A DNA stretch of 64,000 bases from Davidsoniella eucalypti (taxonomy: Eukaryota > Ascomycota > Sordariomycetes > Microascales > Ceratocystidaceae), in the NCBI GenBank assembly GCA_004009845.1, contig RMBW01000016.1, positions 124,001 through 188,000 of the forward strand, read 5' to 3'. Positions 1 through 11,640 of this stretch are shown here, one piece after another. The notes beneath the pieces were generated by a model that worked only from the letters and a program-made list of their open reading frames with translations, did not search any database and was not told the DNA's origin. The position numbers and the translations under genes are program-made. Numbering within the stretch: position 1 is the first letter of the stretch; every line of letters starts with the position of its first letter.

Positions 1-811
1 CGGGTTCCTAAAACACGCGCCTCTCCCACACCACGGGCAACTGCCGTTGCGGAGAGAAAATGGGAGCCGCTACTTGGAGTGCCCAATCTGCCAAGCGGCA
101 TTCGCTGTGCCCCCGAGGGTCTCGGATGCCGACGCAGCCAAGAGCGTGCGCACTAATGTGCGCAGACACTTCATGAACGTCCATATGGACGCTCGTGTTG
201 CTTGCATCTCGTCCGGTCGTTGCGCCGACCGGGCTGATAATCTTAAGGCCCTGTGTGCAAAGCACGGATGCGTGCACACAAGGGCCAGCGGAATGGTGTC
301 CTCCTACCGCGACCCGGCAGGCACCGATGTTGCCGCTCATATGAAGGGCGGGTGGGGATCGTTTGTGTCCCACTTCTCCTTGTGAGCGCCAACTTTGGTG
401 CTCGGGACGTGATCTTGACCCATGGCCAAGGGTACTGGGCATCTACAGCTCGAAGACTGCTAGACTGCTTAGATCCTTGACCATCGCCGGTGTAGATCAT
501 CCCGGAAGGACACATTCTTGTGCGTGTGTGCCATTGCTACCGAAGCATGGCACATTTGGGTATATCTGGGTTGGGGTTTTGTGTTTGGCGTTTGGGGTTC
601 TGGTTTGGCGTTCTGGTTTTTGATATATTTCTTTGCATTTTTACTGCATTCATGGGCTGTGGCACAACAGAAATACACACCCACAATAGATTTCTTCCTT
701 TCTTTCTTCCGCAAAACTTGTATCTCTCTCTATGCAATGTGAAATGTAAAATGATTCAAGACATGTCATCCAAATGCAAATAGAACATCATTTCAATAAG
801 TTGGCACACTA
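1..811 (+). repeat. Left arm of a 0.8 kb inverted repeat (mobile-element 3' part)
   Basis: Positions 1-811 match the reverse complement of about 3988-4764 with scattered substitutions. The match runs from the zinc-finger end of the ORF through its stop codon and a shared 3' region, ending near the words TTTCAATAAGTTGG. The window begins inside this copy, so its 5' part is not visible. The family is unknown; a non-LTR or non-autonomous element carrying an ORF1-like zinc-finger protein is an inference. Confidence 0.8.
2..385 (+). CDS. C-terminal part of zinc-finger ORF (repeat copy, cut by window edge)
   Basis: The frame is open from base 2 to the TGA at 383-385 and encodes the last 127 residues of the protein whose full-length copy lies at 4377-5444 on the other strand. 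It keeps the CPIC pair, the HFMNVH pair and the cysteine/histidine-rich tail. Differences from the full copy are single substitutions with no frame break, so the two copies diverged without obvious decay. The start lies outside the window. Function is not known; it is probably a mobile-element protein. Confidence 0.55.
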   Translation, partial: GFLKHAPLPHHGQLPLRRENGSRYLECPICQAAFAVPPRVSDADAAKSVRTNVRRHFMNVHMDARVACISSGRCADRADNLKALCAKHGCVHTRASGMVSSYRDPAGTDVAAHMKGGWGSFVSHFSL

Positions 812-1549
812 AATTATGAAATAATGCCCTTCTAGAAATGAACAGCAAACTAGTCTAGTACCCCAAACGCACAAAACTGAGCAACAGTCTCTATATGCCA
901 TGATACTTCGACCTCACCACTTTTTTAGTCGTTACCTACACAACAAACAGCACTACAGATTTGTGTCATAGCTTTCTTCTCCTAATTTCTCGTGCTCTAT
1001 TATTCACTTACAACCTCTTCTACATAACAACAACTGACGTTTTTACTGACCCAGAAAGAGATGCAGCAAAATAATCGGTGCCGCGACTCTAATTAGTTAT
1101 TCCAGAAATGCCAGTTTCTACCTAATTATATTCTAATATCTGACTACATACCAACAAACATATAATTAACTTATTGAATCTTGAATCTAGGATACAAGTA
1201 TGTAGAGATATCCAAAGATATCTTTATGGATATGTACAACGTACAACATGCCCACTACTATAACATAAATGAGTGTAGTGAGATGTCTCTTTATCCATTA
1301 TCAGACCAGCGTCATGTTTTCCCTGTGGAGACTTCACGTAACACAGAACTGAAGCGCCGAATAAAGATCTATCCCATGGAATATCTTGACCAATAGTTAA
1401 GCTACACACATATATTGGGCAAAAGCTTCATTGTGCGACCGAGGAATCTGGAAAATCAAGTTTTAGATCGCATCAAGTTTGATGCCGTGAATTTCGGTCC
1501 CGTGCTGGGACCATCGGGTTTATGAGTCTCTCCTTTGGAGAATGGTTTA
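812..1549. other. AT-rich stretch without a supported gene
   Basis: Only short frames without recognisable motifs are present. The 71-codon frame at 1181-1396 has no domain that I recognise. Confidence 0.4.
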
Positions 1550-1750
1550 TTTTATATATATTTGTTTTTGTTGTTATCAGTGGAGGTACGGACTACTAGT
1601 TTTCTAGGGGGCTATGGGCAGGTGTCGTCTCGCACATACAAAGATATTCAGTTTGTCGAGCAGAGGACTTTAAATATCTGTCCGGTAATCAATCTGGCGT
1701 CGTATGATTTTACTGATTTAGGTAGATGTTAAATATAATCAAATCAAATC
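1550..1750 (+). repeat. Retroelement 3' end, family 2 (tail AATCAAATCAAATC)
   Basis: This roughly 200 bp stretch matches, in reverse orientation, 63636-63826, and its 3' half matches 36338-36487. All share the run from TGTCCGGTAA through TTTAGGTAGA to a tail of TCAAA units. The simple-repeat tail and variable 5' ends are what 5'-truncated non-LTR copies look like. Only the 3' end is seen anywhere in the window, so the coding part and clade are unknown. Confidence 0.6.
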
Positions 1751-2431
1751 CTGTCCCCGGGACCAGGGCCGGGATACGGAGATGGAAACGGTACTACATA
1801 TGTCGCAAATACGAAGAATGATCGCAAACGCAAAGAAGAGGTTGCAAGTATTATTAACAAGCCTCCTATCCGCTCATATCTCTTACATGGTGTTACCCAA
1901 TTTGAGTTGGGATGTATTTCGAGATGGGGGACTTTGCCAAGGAGAATTACCAGTTGAAACTGACCAACTAATGTAGATACGAAGTCTGTGACGTATAGAA
2001 AGCCATAAGAAGAAGGGCCTTGGTGGACTTGGACGACATTACTGAAAGACCATGTGGTCCGAGATTTACAGATGACCAAAAACAAGAAAGTAACATATCT
2101 GTTTTAAGTAGATATAGAATCTATTATAATTTATTTTTGTAACTCATGAGGAGCATGGAAGTTGTTAGTTTGAGCTGGGTATCTCAAGAAGATATTTAGA
2201 GTCATTCCACGTTTTTGCAACCTCCAAAGTGCGCATTTCTATCACCTTTTTTGTCCTAAATCTCCCAAATTGACTTTCAACGCATCTGCCGGACTCCCAC
2301 TCTTAGTCTCCTAAAGGTATACTTTGTGAAGTTTGGTACTCACTGCCTCCTTCAAAAGCCTTAAGCTGTTTTCTAGCACATGGCTATCTTCCAAACTATT
2401 TACCACACAATTATAATAAAGTACCATAAAC
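1751..2431. other. Gene-free stretch
   Basis: I see only short frames, the longest 113 codons on the minus strand at 1744-2085, with no motif that I recognise and no neighbouring exon. Confidence 0.35.
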
Positions 2432-2436
2432 ATGAC

Positions 2437-2637
2437 TGTGGGTATACAAGGGTTATCACTTGGGTTACTAATAGCATATGCTGATTCTTAACGTGTAGTG
2501 ATGATGATTATTGTAACTATGATCTAGTGAGGAAACGGTGCCTGCACCGTTGCCTAAATACCTAGTACCCCGCCCGTACGTGGTCATGTGACCGTGACCC
2601 ACATACGGTGGCAATACTACATTATGGTATACAGACA
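2437..2637 (+). mobile_element. Solo LTR, 201 bp, with 5-bp target duplication
   Basis: The element begins TGTGGGTATAC and ends GTATACAGACA, so it has TG..CA termini, and is flanked on both sides by ATGAC (2432-2436 and 2638-2642). It contains the family core CCTGCACCGTTGCC and a GTCATGTGAC palindrome-like word. No internal retrotransposon sequence adjoins it, so it is a solo LTR left by recombination of a full element. Termini and 5-bp duplication fit Ty1/copia or Ty3 elements; which one cannot be told from an LTR alone. Confidence 0.85.
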
Positions 2638-2642
2638 ATGAC

Positions 2643-3120
2643 TATCATATATTCCACAGCTTCAAGAATATCATTACCAAGTTTTGCGACGCAAAATTCG
2701 AAACCCAGTCTACCATCATTTATATGTGCAAAACTTCCCTTCACAGTTTGTATATATAATGTAGAGTTATCCATAGCTATATGAAATATTTGTGGGCATC
2801 ACAACGGAAAAAAGAAACACTTCAACAAGTAGTTCTAACGCTTGGCCAAGCAACAATGATAGTATTGAAGACCATTGTGCCTTGGTTGGGTTTATTTATG
2901 GGAAACTATCTCACAAAGAAAAAAAGGTCTCAAGAATTACTGGTTTCCTGGTTATTTATTTCGCATGTACTATATATCTATACTGCTTGGCTTATATTCT
3001 CCAGGCTATTACAAGTTTTTATTTCCATGGCTACGTCAAAGAATGTATATTAAGATTCACCTAGTCATGGTGAGTTCATAATCATATCTTTCGTATATCT
3101 ATCTGTATCATGATGGGAAA
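2643..3120. other. AT-rich stretch with two overlapping unassigned frames
   Basis: Frames of 90 codons overlap at 2781-3053 and 2792-3064. One has a hydrophobic stretch, but base composition matches the surroundings and nothing is recognisable, so I do not call a gene. Confidence 0.3.
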
Positions 3121-3987
3121 GAAAAGAATAGATAATTCCACAGCTTCAGTATTCAAAAATACAGACAAGGGTTCCTCTAGGTCAATAATTCCAAGTACAG
3201 TATAGTATTTAGGTACCTTGTTGTCTCGTCTGCTTGGACCTCAAGTATGTATTTTTAGTAAAACAGCCAGCCGCTAATGCCGATGGTGAAGATCGATGTC
3301 TTAGCTAACTGATACCTATCTAGAACCTATGGCAATATATACTATATATACTACACAAATAAAAATGATTAATCCGATGCTGGTAACAACATGTACACGA
3401 GAAGCCTCAAGTTTGTCCAGAGTTTGCTAGGCCTGAGCAGCCTGGGGGCCGAAAGTACCATCCATGAATCTCTTAAGGCTGTATCTTTTATAGTTTAAAC
3501 AAGAACGCAATCTAATTGAAAAGATTGAAAATTTCGTCAATGGTAGTACAATGAGATTAGTTCATACTTATGATAAATAGAATGAGTACCAGTAACTATT
3601 ATTTTATAATAAGATGTTTTTTTTCATATACTGTGAGAGTATACGAGGATTGTGAAAAAAGGTATCGTATTGGTCTAAATAAGTTGAGACCGATGAAGAA
3701 GTAAAGGAAAATTAAGAGTAATATCCGGAGGGAATTGATCCCTATTTATAATTACACCCTAGTAGCATGCCTTGGCTAATAATATCAGGCCTTAGTCTCT
3801 TACATATACCTTCATCAAAATTGCCGGTCTGTAAGAAAGTTCCCCAGTGGCTCTTTGATAGCCGTATTAATTTGCATGGCTTCTTCTTTGTGATTGCATG
3901 TTGATACGCCTTACTACTTAATAAATCAATATGTATTTTAAATAAACTTCCCCTTTGTGAATGGTCCATCGAACATATACAATCCAA
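3121..3987. repeat. Diverged segmental duplication, copy 1 (partner 12685-13391)
   Basis: Starting at GAAAAGAATA, long stretches match 12685-13391 in the same order, including ATACAGACAAGGGTTCC, CAGCCTGGGGG and AACTTCCCCTTTGTGA. This copy has extra sequence around 3620-3790 that is absent in the partner. The match stops at ATACAATCCAA, just where the inverted-repeat element begins, so that element appears to have inserted at or near this edge. Confidence 0.75.
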
Positions 3988-4764
3988 CTTATTGAAAGGA
4001 TGTTCTATTTGGATTTGGATGACATTTCTTGAATCATTTCACGTTGCATAGAGAGAGATAGAAGTATTGTGGAAGAAAGAAAGGAAAAAAGTCTATTGTG
4101 GGTGTGTATTTCTGTTGTGCCACAGCCCATGAATGCAGTAAAAATGCAAAGAAATATATCAAAAAGCAGAACGCCAAACCCAAAACTCCAACCCAGATAT
4201 ACCCAAATGTGCCATGCTTTGGTAGCAATGGCACTCACGCACAGGAATGTGTCCTTCCTGGATGATCTACACCGGCGATGGCCAAGAGTCTAAGCAGTCT
4301 AGCAGTCTTCGAGCTGTAGATGCCCAGTACCCTTGGCCATGGGTCAAGATCACGTCCCGAGCACCAAAGTTGGCGCTCACAAGGAGAAGTGGGTTACAAA
4401 CGATGCCCACCCGCCCTTCATGTGAGCGGCAACATTGGTGCCTTCCGGATCGCGGTAGGAAGACACCATTCCGTTGGCCCCTGTGTGCACGCATCCGTGC
4501 TTTGCACACAGGGCCTTGAGATTATCGGCCCGGTCGGCGCAACGACCGGACGCGATACAAGCAACACGAGCGTCCATATGGACGTTCATGAAGTGTCTGC
4601 GCACATTAGTGCGCACGCTCTTGGCTGCATCGGCATCCGAGACCCTCGGGGGCACAGCGAATGCCGCTTGGCAGATTGGGCACTCCAAGTAGCGGCTCCC
4701 ATTATCTCTCCGCAGCGGCAGTTGGCCGCTGTGTGGGAGAGGTGCGTGTTTCAGGAACCCGGTC
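3988..4764 (-). repeat. Right arm of the 0.8 kb inverted repeat
   Basis: This is the reverse-complement partner of 1-811. It contains the 3' part of the full zinc-finger ORF plus about 390 bp of 3' region. The two arms are separated by roughly 3.2 kb that holds a solo LTR and a segmental duplication. Confidence 0.8.
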
Positions 4765-5444
4765 ATCCTGGTGATGAAGACCCGGGCCCCTGAAAAGATC
4801 CCCCCGGCAGGTGGTGGGGAATATCTTCCCACCTGCTGGCCAATGACTGCACCAGGCCGGAAGACTCGCGCCGCTACTGGGCGTCGGACTCGAGTCCGAG
4901 CCGCCACAGTCGGCGTAGCCTCCTGGCTACCGGTGGAGCCATTGGTTTCATCAGCAGCCACGGGGGCTGCTGGGGCCAGAGCCGTCTCCACAGCCTCCGC
5001 AGCCTCCGTAGCCTCAATAGGCGCGGCGGGAGGTGCGGGAGGTGCGGGAAGCCAGAGCGGGACAAAGGCTTCAACAGCATCGACAACTGTTGGAGCGGCA
5101 ATGGCGGGGGCGGCGAAGAGGGGGGAAATGGAAGGGGATGGGGGGAAATCCAAAATGTCTGTCCAGTCGAAGCCTTCAGGCTCCCTGAACAAGTCTTCCA
5201 CATTCCACTCACCCTCCAAGGCGGCTGGCTTCTCGCTAGCCGCGGCGTCATCAGCCACCTTGGGCGTGGGCGGGACTTGCGCGGCCCCGCCAGAGACTGC
5301 CTCCACAGTCTCACTTCCCACACTCAAAAGTGTGGAATCGACTGTGCCGGCCGGAAAGAAATCGGGGAACAACTCCCGGCCTACGGCACTGTTGGGGTCC
5401 AAGACCAGATCTCTAGGACGGACCAGATCTGTAGGACGAACCAT
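4377..5444 (-). CDS. Zinc-finger protein of a repeated element (355 aa)
   Basis: The single open frame of 355 residues is far more GC-rich than the DNA around it. Residues 1-230 are low-complexity, rich in alanine, proline and acidic residues, with a basic arginine patch near 180-190. Residues 255-289 form a CysCys/HisHis set: C255-x2-C258-x25-H284-x4-H289, with a longer spacer than the usual C2H2 finger. A second cysteine/histidine cluster follows (CAKHGCVH). The C-terminal 127 residues recur at 2-385 on the opposite strand. It could be the ORF1 nucleic-acid-binding protein of a non-LTR element or the product of a non-autonomous element. No reverse transcriptase or transposase lies next to it. 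The ATG start is the first in frame; upstream are degenerate subrepeats rather than a gene. Confidence 0.6.
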   Translation of the reverse strand: MVRPTDLVRPRDLVLDPNSAVGRELFPDFFPAGTVDSTLLSVGSETVEAVSGGAAQVPPTPKVADDAAASEKPAALEGEWNVEDLFREPEGFDWTDILDFPPSPSISPLFAAPAIAAPTVVDAVEAFVPLWLPAPPAPPAAPIEATEAAEAVETALAPAAPVAADETNGSTGSQEATPTVAARTRVRRPVAARVFRPGAVIGQQVGRYSPPPAGGIFSGARVFITRMTGFLKHAPLPHSGQLPLRRDNGSRYLECPICQAAFAVPPRVSDADAAKSVRTNVRRHFMNVHMDARVACIASGRCADRADNLKALCAKHGCVHTGANGMVSSYRDPEGTNVAAHMKGGWASFVTHFSL

Positions 5445-5496
5445 CTTGACAGCCGATTCCTAAATAAGACGTAACACGTCAGCAATGGTTCTCACC

Positions 5497-5760
5497 ATAG
5501 CCAGATCAGTGGTAAAAGAGTGAAAGAGAAAAAGGTGAAGGAATACAGGGCAGACGTACCTAGCCTGTGAGTGAAGGAGGCTGATAAAATATATTTTAAT
5601 GGCGTTCTATTACAGAGACGCCAAAAAAGAAAGGTTTGGAGACCTTCAACTAAATTAGAAGTGACATATTAGTTCTGATGTTCATCAAAGCCAGATCAGG
5701 CCGGTAAATAGGTGGAAAGATGAAGGGGAAACGTACCTAACCGGTGAGTGAAGATCACCA
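5497..5760. repeat. Two imperfect subrepeats upstream of the zinc-finger ORF
   Basis: About 5497-5577 and 5688-5753 share AGCCAGATCAG, a GTGAAAG/GTGGAAAG purine run, ACGTACCTA and GGTGAGTGAAG/TGTGAGTGAAG in the same order, spaced about 190 bp apart. They sit just 5' of the minus-strand ORF, where promoter subrepeats of some non-LTR elements lie. That role is a guess. Confidence 0.45.
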
Positions 5761-8659
5761 ACAAGAGAAAAGAGGATGGCGTTAGGAAATGCCAGGAAGA
5801 GGAGGAACAAAAACGTAGAACAGAACAGGTCTTCAAACAGTGAAGCAATCTCCAGATAGTAACACTGTAGTAAAGGGAACAAGATGTGTAGGGCAAATCG
5901 GATTTTGATCGATGGTCTGTTGTTTGTCAACGAGAAAGTTTTGAGAGCAAGTCGGAGGGTGACTGGGCATTGATTTATACGTCTCCAAAGAACGCTAAAG
6001 TGAGTAAAAATTGAAGCAATGGCAGCTGATGCTGCAAAGGCCGGAAGCAGGAGGGGCTTAGAGAGCGGCTAGTTTTAACATACACACACTAAGAGATACA
6101 TGTTGAACTGAGAGACACACGTCCAAGAACGGAACGGCGGATGGCAAAATTGCCTTGACCCTGTTCAGCCTAGACGGCGTGGATAACTAGATAAAGTTGA
6201 GGCTAGTGGATATGGATAATCTTGAAGTGCTGTTGTGGACTAGTGGATGGTTTTCCCGTGGTTTGTTTGCTCAGAACAGTACTGACGTAGGAGTGACGCC
6301 CTATTTGGAAACCACAACAGACATCAGCAGCACTCTACCAGGACTGCTGTTTTGAGAACTAGCCAGTGTCTCTTGCCTCTACTGGGTGGGTTTTAGAGTA
6401 GCAGCAGTAACTACCGAAGACCATGGCCTTTCCAATTCTCATCTCAAGGGTCTACATGATATAGCATGTCAGGATAAATCTCAATATCGATCATGCTTAC
6501 ACTGCGAGTCAGTCTCTTTCTACGAGGGTAACTACGTAGATACGCTGCCATATAGTACTATCCGCCATGTTCAATTCAACTACGGGGGATGAGAAGCCAG
6601 TAACTCAGTAGCAGTGCCCAATCCGGCCATCTTCAGTGCGGCTTAGACCCCAGTCCTTTCGCGCTAGCTTCAGGTGTCTACGAGATAATGAGCAGATATA
6701 TTATATCAAATATATTATATGGGATATATTATATCGGTTATATATCTTTTTTATATTCTAAAACCAGCATCGCCGAATGCAGACGAGCCAGCAGAGCCAG
6801 GCTCCTATCTAGTGTGAAATCCAGACCCGATAACAATAACTGAGTGTGCAGTCTTTAGCGCAACTGTTGGGATTCCCAAATTATGTGCGGTTCTCGCCAC
6901 AGTGTAGGCGGATTTCCCCAGAGACGCTGTGCCGAATTCGCTGTAAAATTCGCTGTAAAATTCGCGATATACGGTCGTGAAATGCTGGGCACGATACGAC
7001 GTGAAGTCATATAGAGTTGCTTGTTGTCTATTTTGCAATGCCAAGAATTGCCAAGACGTCGCACAACATGTCAGGCATTGTTAGGTGTTCCGCTAAATAA
7101 AGCTTGGCAGGGTGTCATCGAGTCTCGCTTGATGATTTCAGCGCCTGTTCGCCTGACATAGACGCGACTGCAACCCAAATACAGCAGCACAAACTACCAT
7201 CTATCCGCTTCCCATCACTGCCTTTTTTGGCTCTCCCGACAAGACAACTCGCTCAAATTGCAATAGCCCATATTGCCATATCTTGCTGCACTTTGCCACT
7301 TTGCCCCCCACATTTTAGTGTTGTTCTAAATTTCTTGGCAGTGCTTCCCAATTAGGAAAAGCAAAGTACTCTTTCACCTTGCCCCACTATGTTTATGTAC
7401 CTCCACCCCAAGTTTGGCCCTTAAGGTACCTTGTAGAGTCTCGAAAATATTAATTGATACCTTTATGCCACCATGTTCTCAACAATTACTGGAAAATACA
7501 CCTTCTACTTACACTGACTTACACTGGAAGTGCACTAAAATTAACCAAGTACTCCGACAACATACTGATCAATTGGCTGGAAAAACATATTTGCCCGTTT
7601 TATGCCATCCACGTTCAGATCTTCTAATGGAACTGGACCAGTGTAAATTTCCAGAGCCCTTCGTGATGAGCCTGGTATTCTTGGGTTAATTATTGTGCAT
7701 CTTGAGAGTCACAACACGGCCTACCTTCAATCAATTTCAAGGCCGTGCCATGCTCATGGAACTTGATCGTCAATTGTGCTGTTCTCTATTATACCTATAG
7801 CGCAGGTCTGTTTTCAGTTCCAGCTTGCAGGAGACTCCAAACCGCTACCCCGCTGCTCAACAGCCATATTTTACATCCAGATCTAGATCTCAGCTATCTT
7901 GCACGGCCCATCGAAAATGATGGAACTCATCCACATCACAATAATTATTTACTTATTTAGTTAAATCACTTAAGTTTATTCTTTGTATGAGCTGTTCCCT
8001 ATGGAAGATTAGGCTCAATAGGGTATATTTTGTCTATCTACATCAGACATACCACGAATGTGCTATAATTGACAAGATACCAAAGCTGCGTTCCAAACAG
8101 CAATTCCTATTTTTTATACAGAGAGTATTCGAAGGCTATCTGCATGAACTTCATAGTAGATCACTAATCAGAGCCAATAGTAATTACCACCGCTGCCTTC
8201 ACCGCCCCCCTTACGTATGGGATCTAAACTTAAAAATCAGTCTAAAACTATGAATTGGCACCCTTCGTACCATCTCATTGAGGTCTTCGCCACGGCGACC
8301 AACACTTTCCCAACCCCAGTGACAAACGGGTGTCGGATCTAACCAAAAACATGGTGTCATATGCTCTTTTGCCACCGCTCACCCGTAGAGTCTAATATTG
8401 TGACAAATCTTCCTGCCGAGAAATATCTTGCAAGATCAGTAAACTTTGTGGAATCTCCCTCAAACATGGTCATATTCAATAGCTGTTGGTGGTATGAATT
8501 GAGAGATGTCTATGGGATATAAGACGAGATGTAGTATCAAATATGAGAAACGTGGCACAAAATCTTTAGTAAAGGCTTGGCATTACGCTATTAACAAAAA
8601 TAATAGACTTTCAAACATAACGAACCCATCACTATCGAAGTCCACAACTAGAAGTTACA
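5761..8659. other. Long gene-free accessory stretch
   Basis: No frame longer than about 90 codons and no recognisable domain. It contains a very AT-rich run of TATATTATA units at about 6694-6750 and a short direct repeat of AATTCGCTGTAA at about 6937-6965. Confidence 0.4.
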
Positions 8660-9240
8660 AGACCCTTCCAAGAAAAGCTCGCGATGCCAAGGACTTGGGC
8701 GTAATGTCTTGATTCAAACCCGAAGACAATATCAACTTTATCAACTCTACAACTAGCCTCCTATTGTCTCTATCAAGAAAAACTCGTGATCTAAAGGACT
8801 TTAAAACATTGGCTTCATCTAGGGACCACGACAATGCCAAAAACACCAAATATGCAACTAGCTCTTTGTTCTCCTACTCAACAACGTGTCCTTAAAGTCA
8901 ATGATAAACAAGATAAACCCATGCCAAGAAAATGCAGTGATATATAGGACTTTGAAACATCGGCTTCATTCAGGAACTATGGCAATGCTACCCCTATCGA
9001 CTCTGTAACTGGCGGTTCGCTTTTCTACTCACAATCACACCTTTGTAGTAATTTAACCCAGTTCTAAAACGCTTGAATTAGGTTCATGACAGTCCAAACT
9101 GATGTTGAAACAAACTCTACCAAGAAAGCCTGACGACATATAGGGCTTTGAGATATTGACTTCACTGAGCAACTTTAGAAGTGCCACTCTATCAACTCTA
9201 TAAGCACAACTTGGTGTTTCTGCCCAAGAACACGTCTTTA
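8660..9240. repeat. Four decayed, unevenly spaced repeats
   Basis: The motif CAAGAAAA..(C)GTGAT...AGGACTTT(G/A)AAACAT.GGCTTCAT, followed by TATCAACTCTACAACTAGC or similar, recurs beginning near 8666, 8771, 8922 and 9119. Sequence agreement falls from unit to unit. On the minus strand a 64-codon frame (8655-8849) covers two units with echoing residues, so this may be a decayed repeat-protein gene. Confidence 0.4.
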
Positions 9241-10191
9241 TGTTTCACTGGCTTCCAAGCTTCGAATGTACCATGGCATTGAACTGTTCTCGGGATAGTA
9301 GAATCACGAACCATACCAACTTTCAGAATATCGGATAACGAATATCATAGTAATGGATTCCGCATTTTGTGCGTCTCATAAATCGTAAAAGATGTGGAGT
9401 ACTGATGCCACCTTGACAGCTTGAATTAATATTACTGGGTTGTTTATTTTATTAATAGAGATAGATGTAAGCAAACATGATGATATCTTACTTTCTCAAT
9501 ATTATATTTTTAAGAAACACTCGATTAACGTCAAATTCAAGCTCGCTTACACGATAGACACTTGGGATGTTCTGTCAAACAAGAGTTTTCTTTACAACCG
9601 TCACGATAGTACAAAGTTGGTCTTTACGATATGATCCCATGATTTGTCCAGTATCCAGCCTTTTTTATCAACCTCTGAGCCTAGGCAAGTCTTGATCACA
9701 GAATATATCATACTTTCACCAACAATCACTGATGAAAGATAGCAAAAGAAACCATTCTTGATGTGATTGGTCTGCCAAAAGTAATTTCATGCAGCTAACT
9801 TCTTACATTTTACCCACACACACATCGCCTCAACTGCTTGAATAGGCCACCTGGCTGAATCTTACGGCATATTTCTGCACTCTTGATACTATTGAGGGGG
9901 ATTTCCTACTGTAAAACATGCTGGGAATATCCTGGGCTGTCACTGTGATAAATCGAGTCACAAACCATGTGAGCTCAACTACAATGAAGCAATTTTTGTA
10001 CTATAGTTTATGTATCTAGACATATCCACAAACTCCGTCGGAACCTTCTCTGAATCCATTCTTGAGAGAAACATAGTAGACGAAGAGGAGATTTCATTGT
10101 CATATGATCATGCATTGCTTATTCTCCAACGTCAATCTCGCAGCGCCATGTCATTCGAATCCCGCAAAATAAAATAAAAACTACCTCCACC
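9240..10191. other. Gene-free stretch
   Basis: Only short AT-rich frames are present; nothing is recognisable. Confidence 0.35.
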
Positions 10192-10247
10192 AACAATATC
10201 TACATCTAGATCCACATCTACATCTACATCCATATCTACATCTACAA
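10192..10247 (+). repeat. Imperfect ATCTAC hexanucleotide microsatellite
   Basis: A run of ATCTAC units with a few substitutions (ATCCAC, ATCCAT) is directly visible. Confidence 0.7.
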
Positions 10248-10317
10248 TTGCACCTATTTACAGTGCGCCCTCTTAGTCGGCATGCAAGAACGATAACCCC
10301 CAAGTGAGGAGCGATGA

Positions 10318-10797
10318 CCAACCAAAAAAGACTATCAAGCTCCTGTTTGGTACTCTAATCCCACCTACCAACAACCTCCTACTGATGAGATAGTCCACAA
10401 CGTTGCTCAGGCAGCAGAGTATAGCCAAAAGCAAGCAGGGCTCCGCCAGGCTGCTTATCTATTCATTGGTTTCATCATAGTAGCCAATGTGTTGTATGCA
10501 GTGTTCTTACCAAGCGGATATTCCGCTCGGTTTGTTCGAGAGTTTCTATAGTTACCACCGCACATACGTATCTTTGTAGGCTGTGTAGCAACTTATTTCA
10601 TCCTCGCCATGCCCTACATTTCTACCTGTACCATACCACGCCCCCATTCAAGCCTATATCCCGATATCTATCTCCCAAATTACCTTTTCCTACCTGAAAA
10701 CAATGACAACACTCAGACGAACTACGGCTACTCTCTTCCCTTCAGAGATACCTTTGTTGCAATGTACTGCAGCTACGAAGTAAATGTTTTATGCTAA
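10318..10797 (+). pseudogene. Decayed membrane-protein-like frame with one in-frame TAG
   Basis: One frame runs from just after a TGA at about 10315 to the TAA at 10795-10797, broken only by TAG at 10549-10551. The first half is glutamine/tyrosine/proline-rich (YQQPPTDE) and is followed by a hydrophobic segment (YLFIGFIIVANVLYAVF). The second half is tyrosine/proline-rich. The long uninterrupted frame in AT-rich DNA suggests former coding sequence; a single CAG-to-TAG change would explain the break. The family is not recognised. Confidence 0.35.
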
Positions 10798-11640
10798 TAA
10801 CTATTTCCCTGACTTTAATGACATGTCAAGATGAGTGTCAAAGACATAAAGCAAATAGAGGATATATAATGCACAGGGAAGATACCGCCAAGAAAAGAAA
10901 AAAAAAACATCAGATAAGACCTTGTCTAATATCTACAATAATCCAGCAGTCGATATTTCGTGGTAATTGTAGTTCAAGTAGATTAAAAGGTAACATAATT
11001 TCTTTTATGTTTTCAATGAAAATGAAAAGCAATTACTAAAGCCTCTTTTCCAGGAAATGATGCAATATTGCTTGATGGTTTTATCTATGGTGTAGTTGTA
11101 AAGTGTACAGTATTAAGGTAAAAGGGCGTATAATAACCAACATCAATATTTACTTAGTAGCCAGTACAGGTAGGAACCAAAAAAAAACAGTAGAAAAGCC
11201 AAGTCCATTCATTCTCAGTTCTCTTGTTTATCACCTTCCTGAGGAACGGATATAATATCACATACAACCGTATGACATCCTTAAGACATGAGCGATCGCC
11301 ATTTAATGTTATGTGTCACATCTCATTGACATGTGCCCTTTAGGGCTCTCACGTAGTACATGTGGCTATCAGGTCGCATAGTGAACATTGGTTACCATAC
11401 ATTTTGTTGATATATGAATTTTCATTGGATGTAGAAAGTAAACGCTAGGATATGGTGCAAGTTGCAAGTGGGATAAAGAGAAAAGCTATTCATAGTGAAG
11501 AAACCCCTTGAGAAGGTATCAGAGGTTGCAAAAGCCACTACCTTGTTGGATTAGATGAAGGGATGCTTAGGTCTGATCGTGAGAAGCCTCAACCATGAAG
11601 CCCAGGGAGAACTTAGTGTGGCACATGATGGCCTCAGTCA
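10798..11640. other. Gene-free stretch
   Basis: Only AT-rich sequence and frames below 90 codons are present. Confidence 0.35.

Noticed and set aside
2781..3064. Two overlapping 90-codon frames as possible small membrane protein
   Set aside because: Overlapping frames in AT-rich DNA, no Kozak context, no neighbour exon and no recognisable family.
4771..5463. 230-codon plus-strand frame opposite the zinc-finger ORF
   Set aside because: It mirrors the GC-rich low-complexity part of the minus-strand ORF; the minus-strand frame is longer and is the one repeated with Cys/His motifs.
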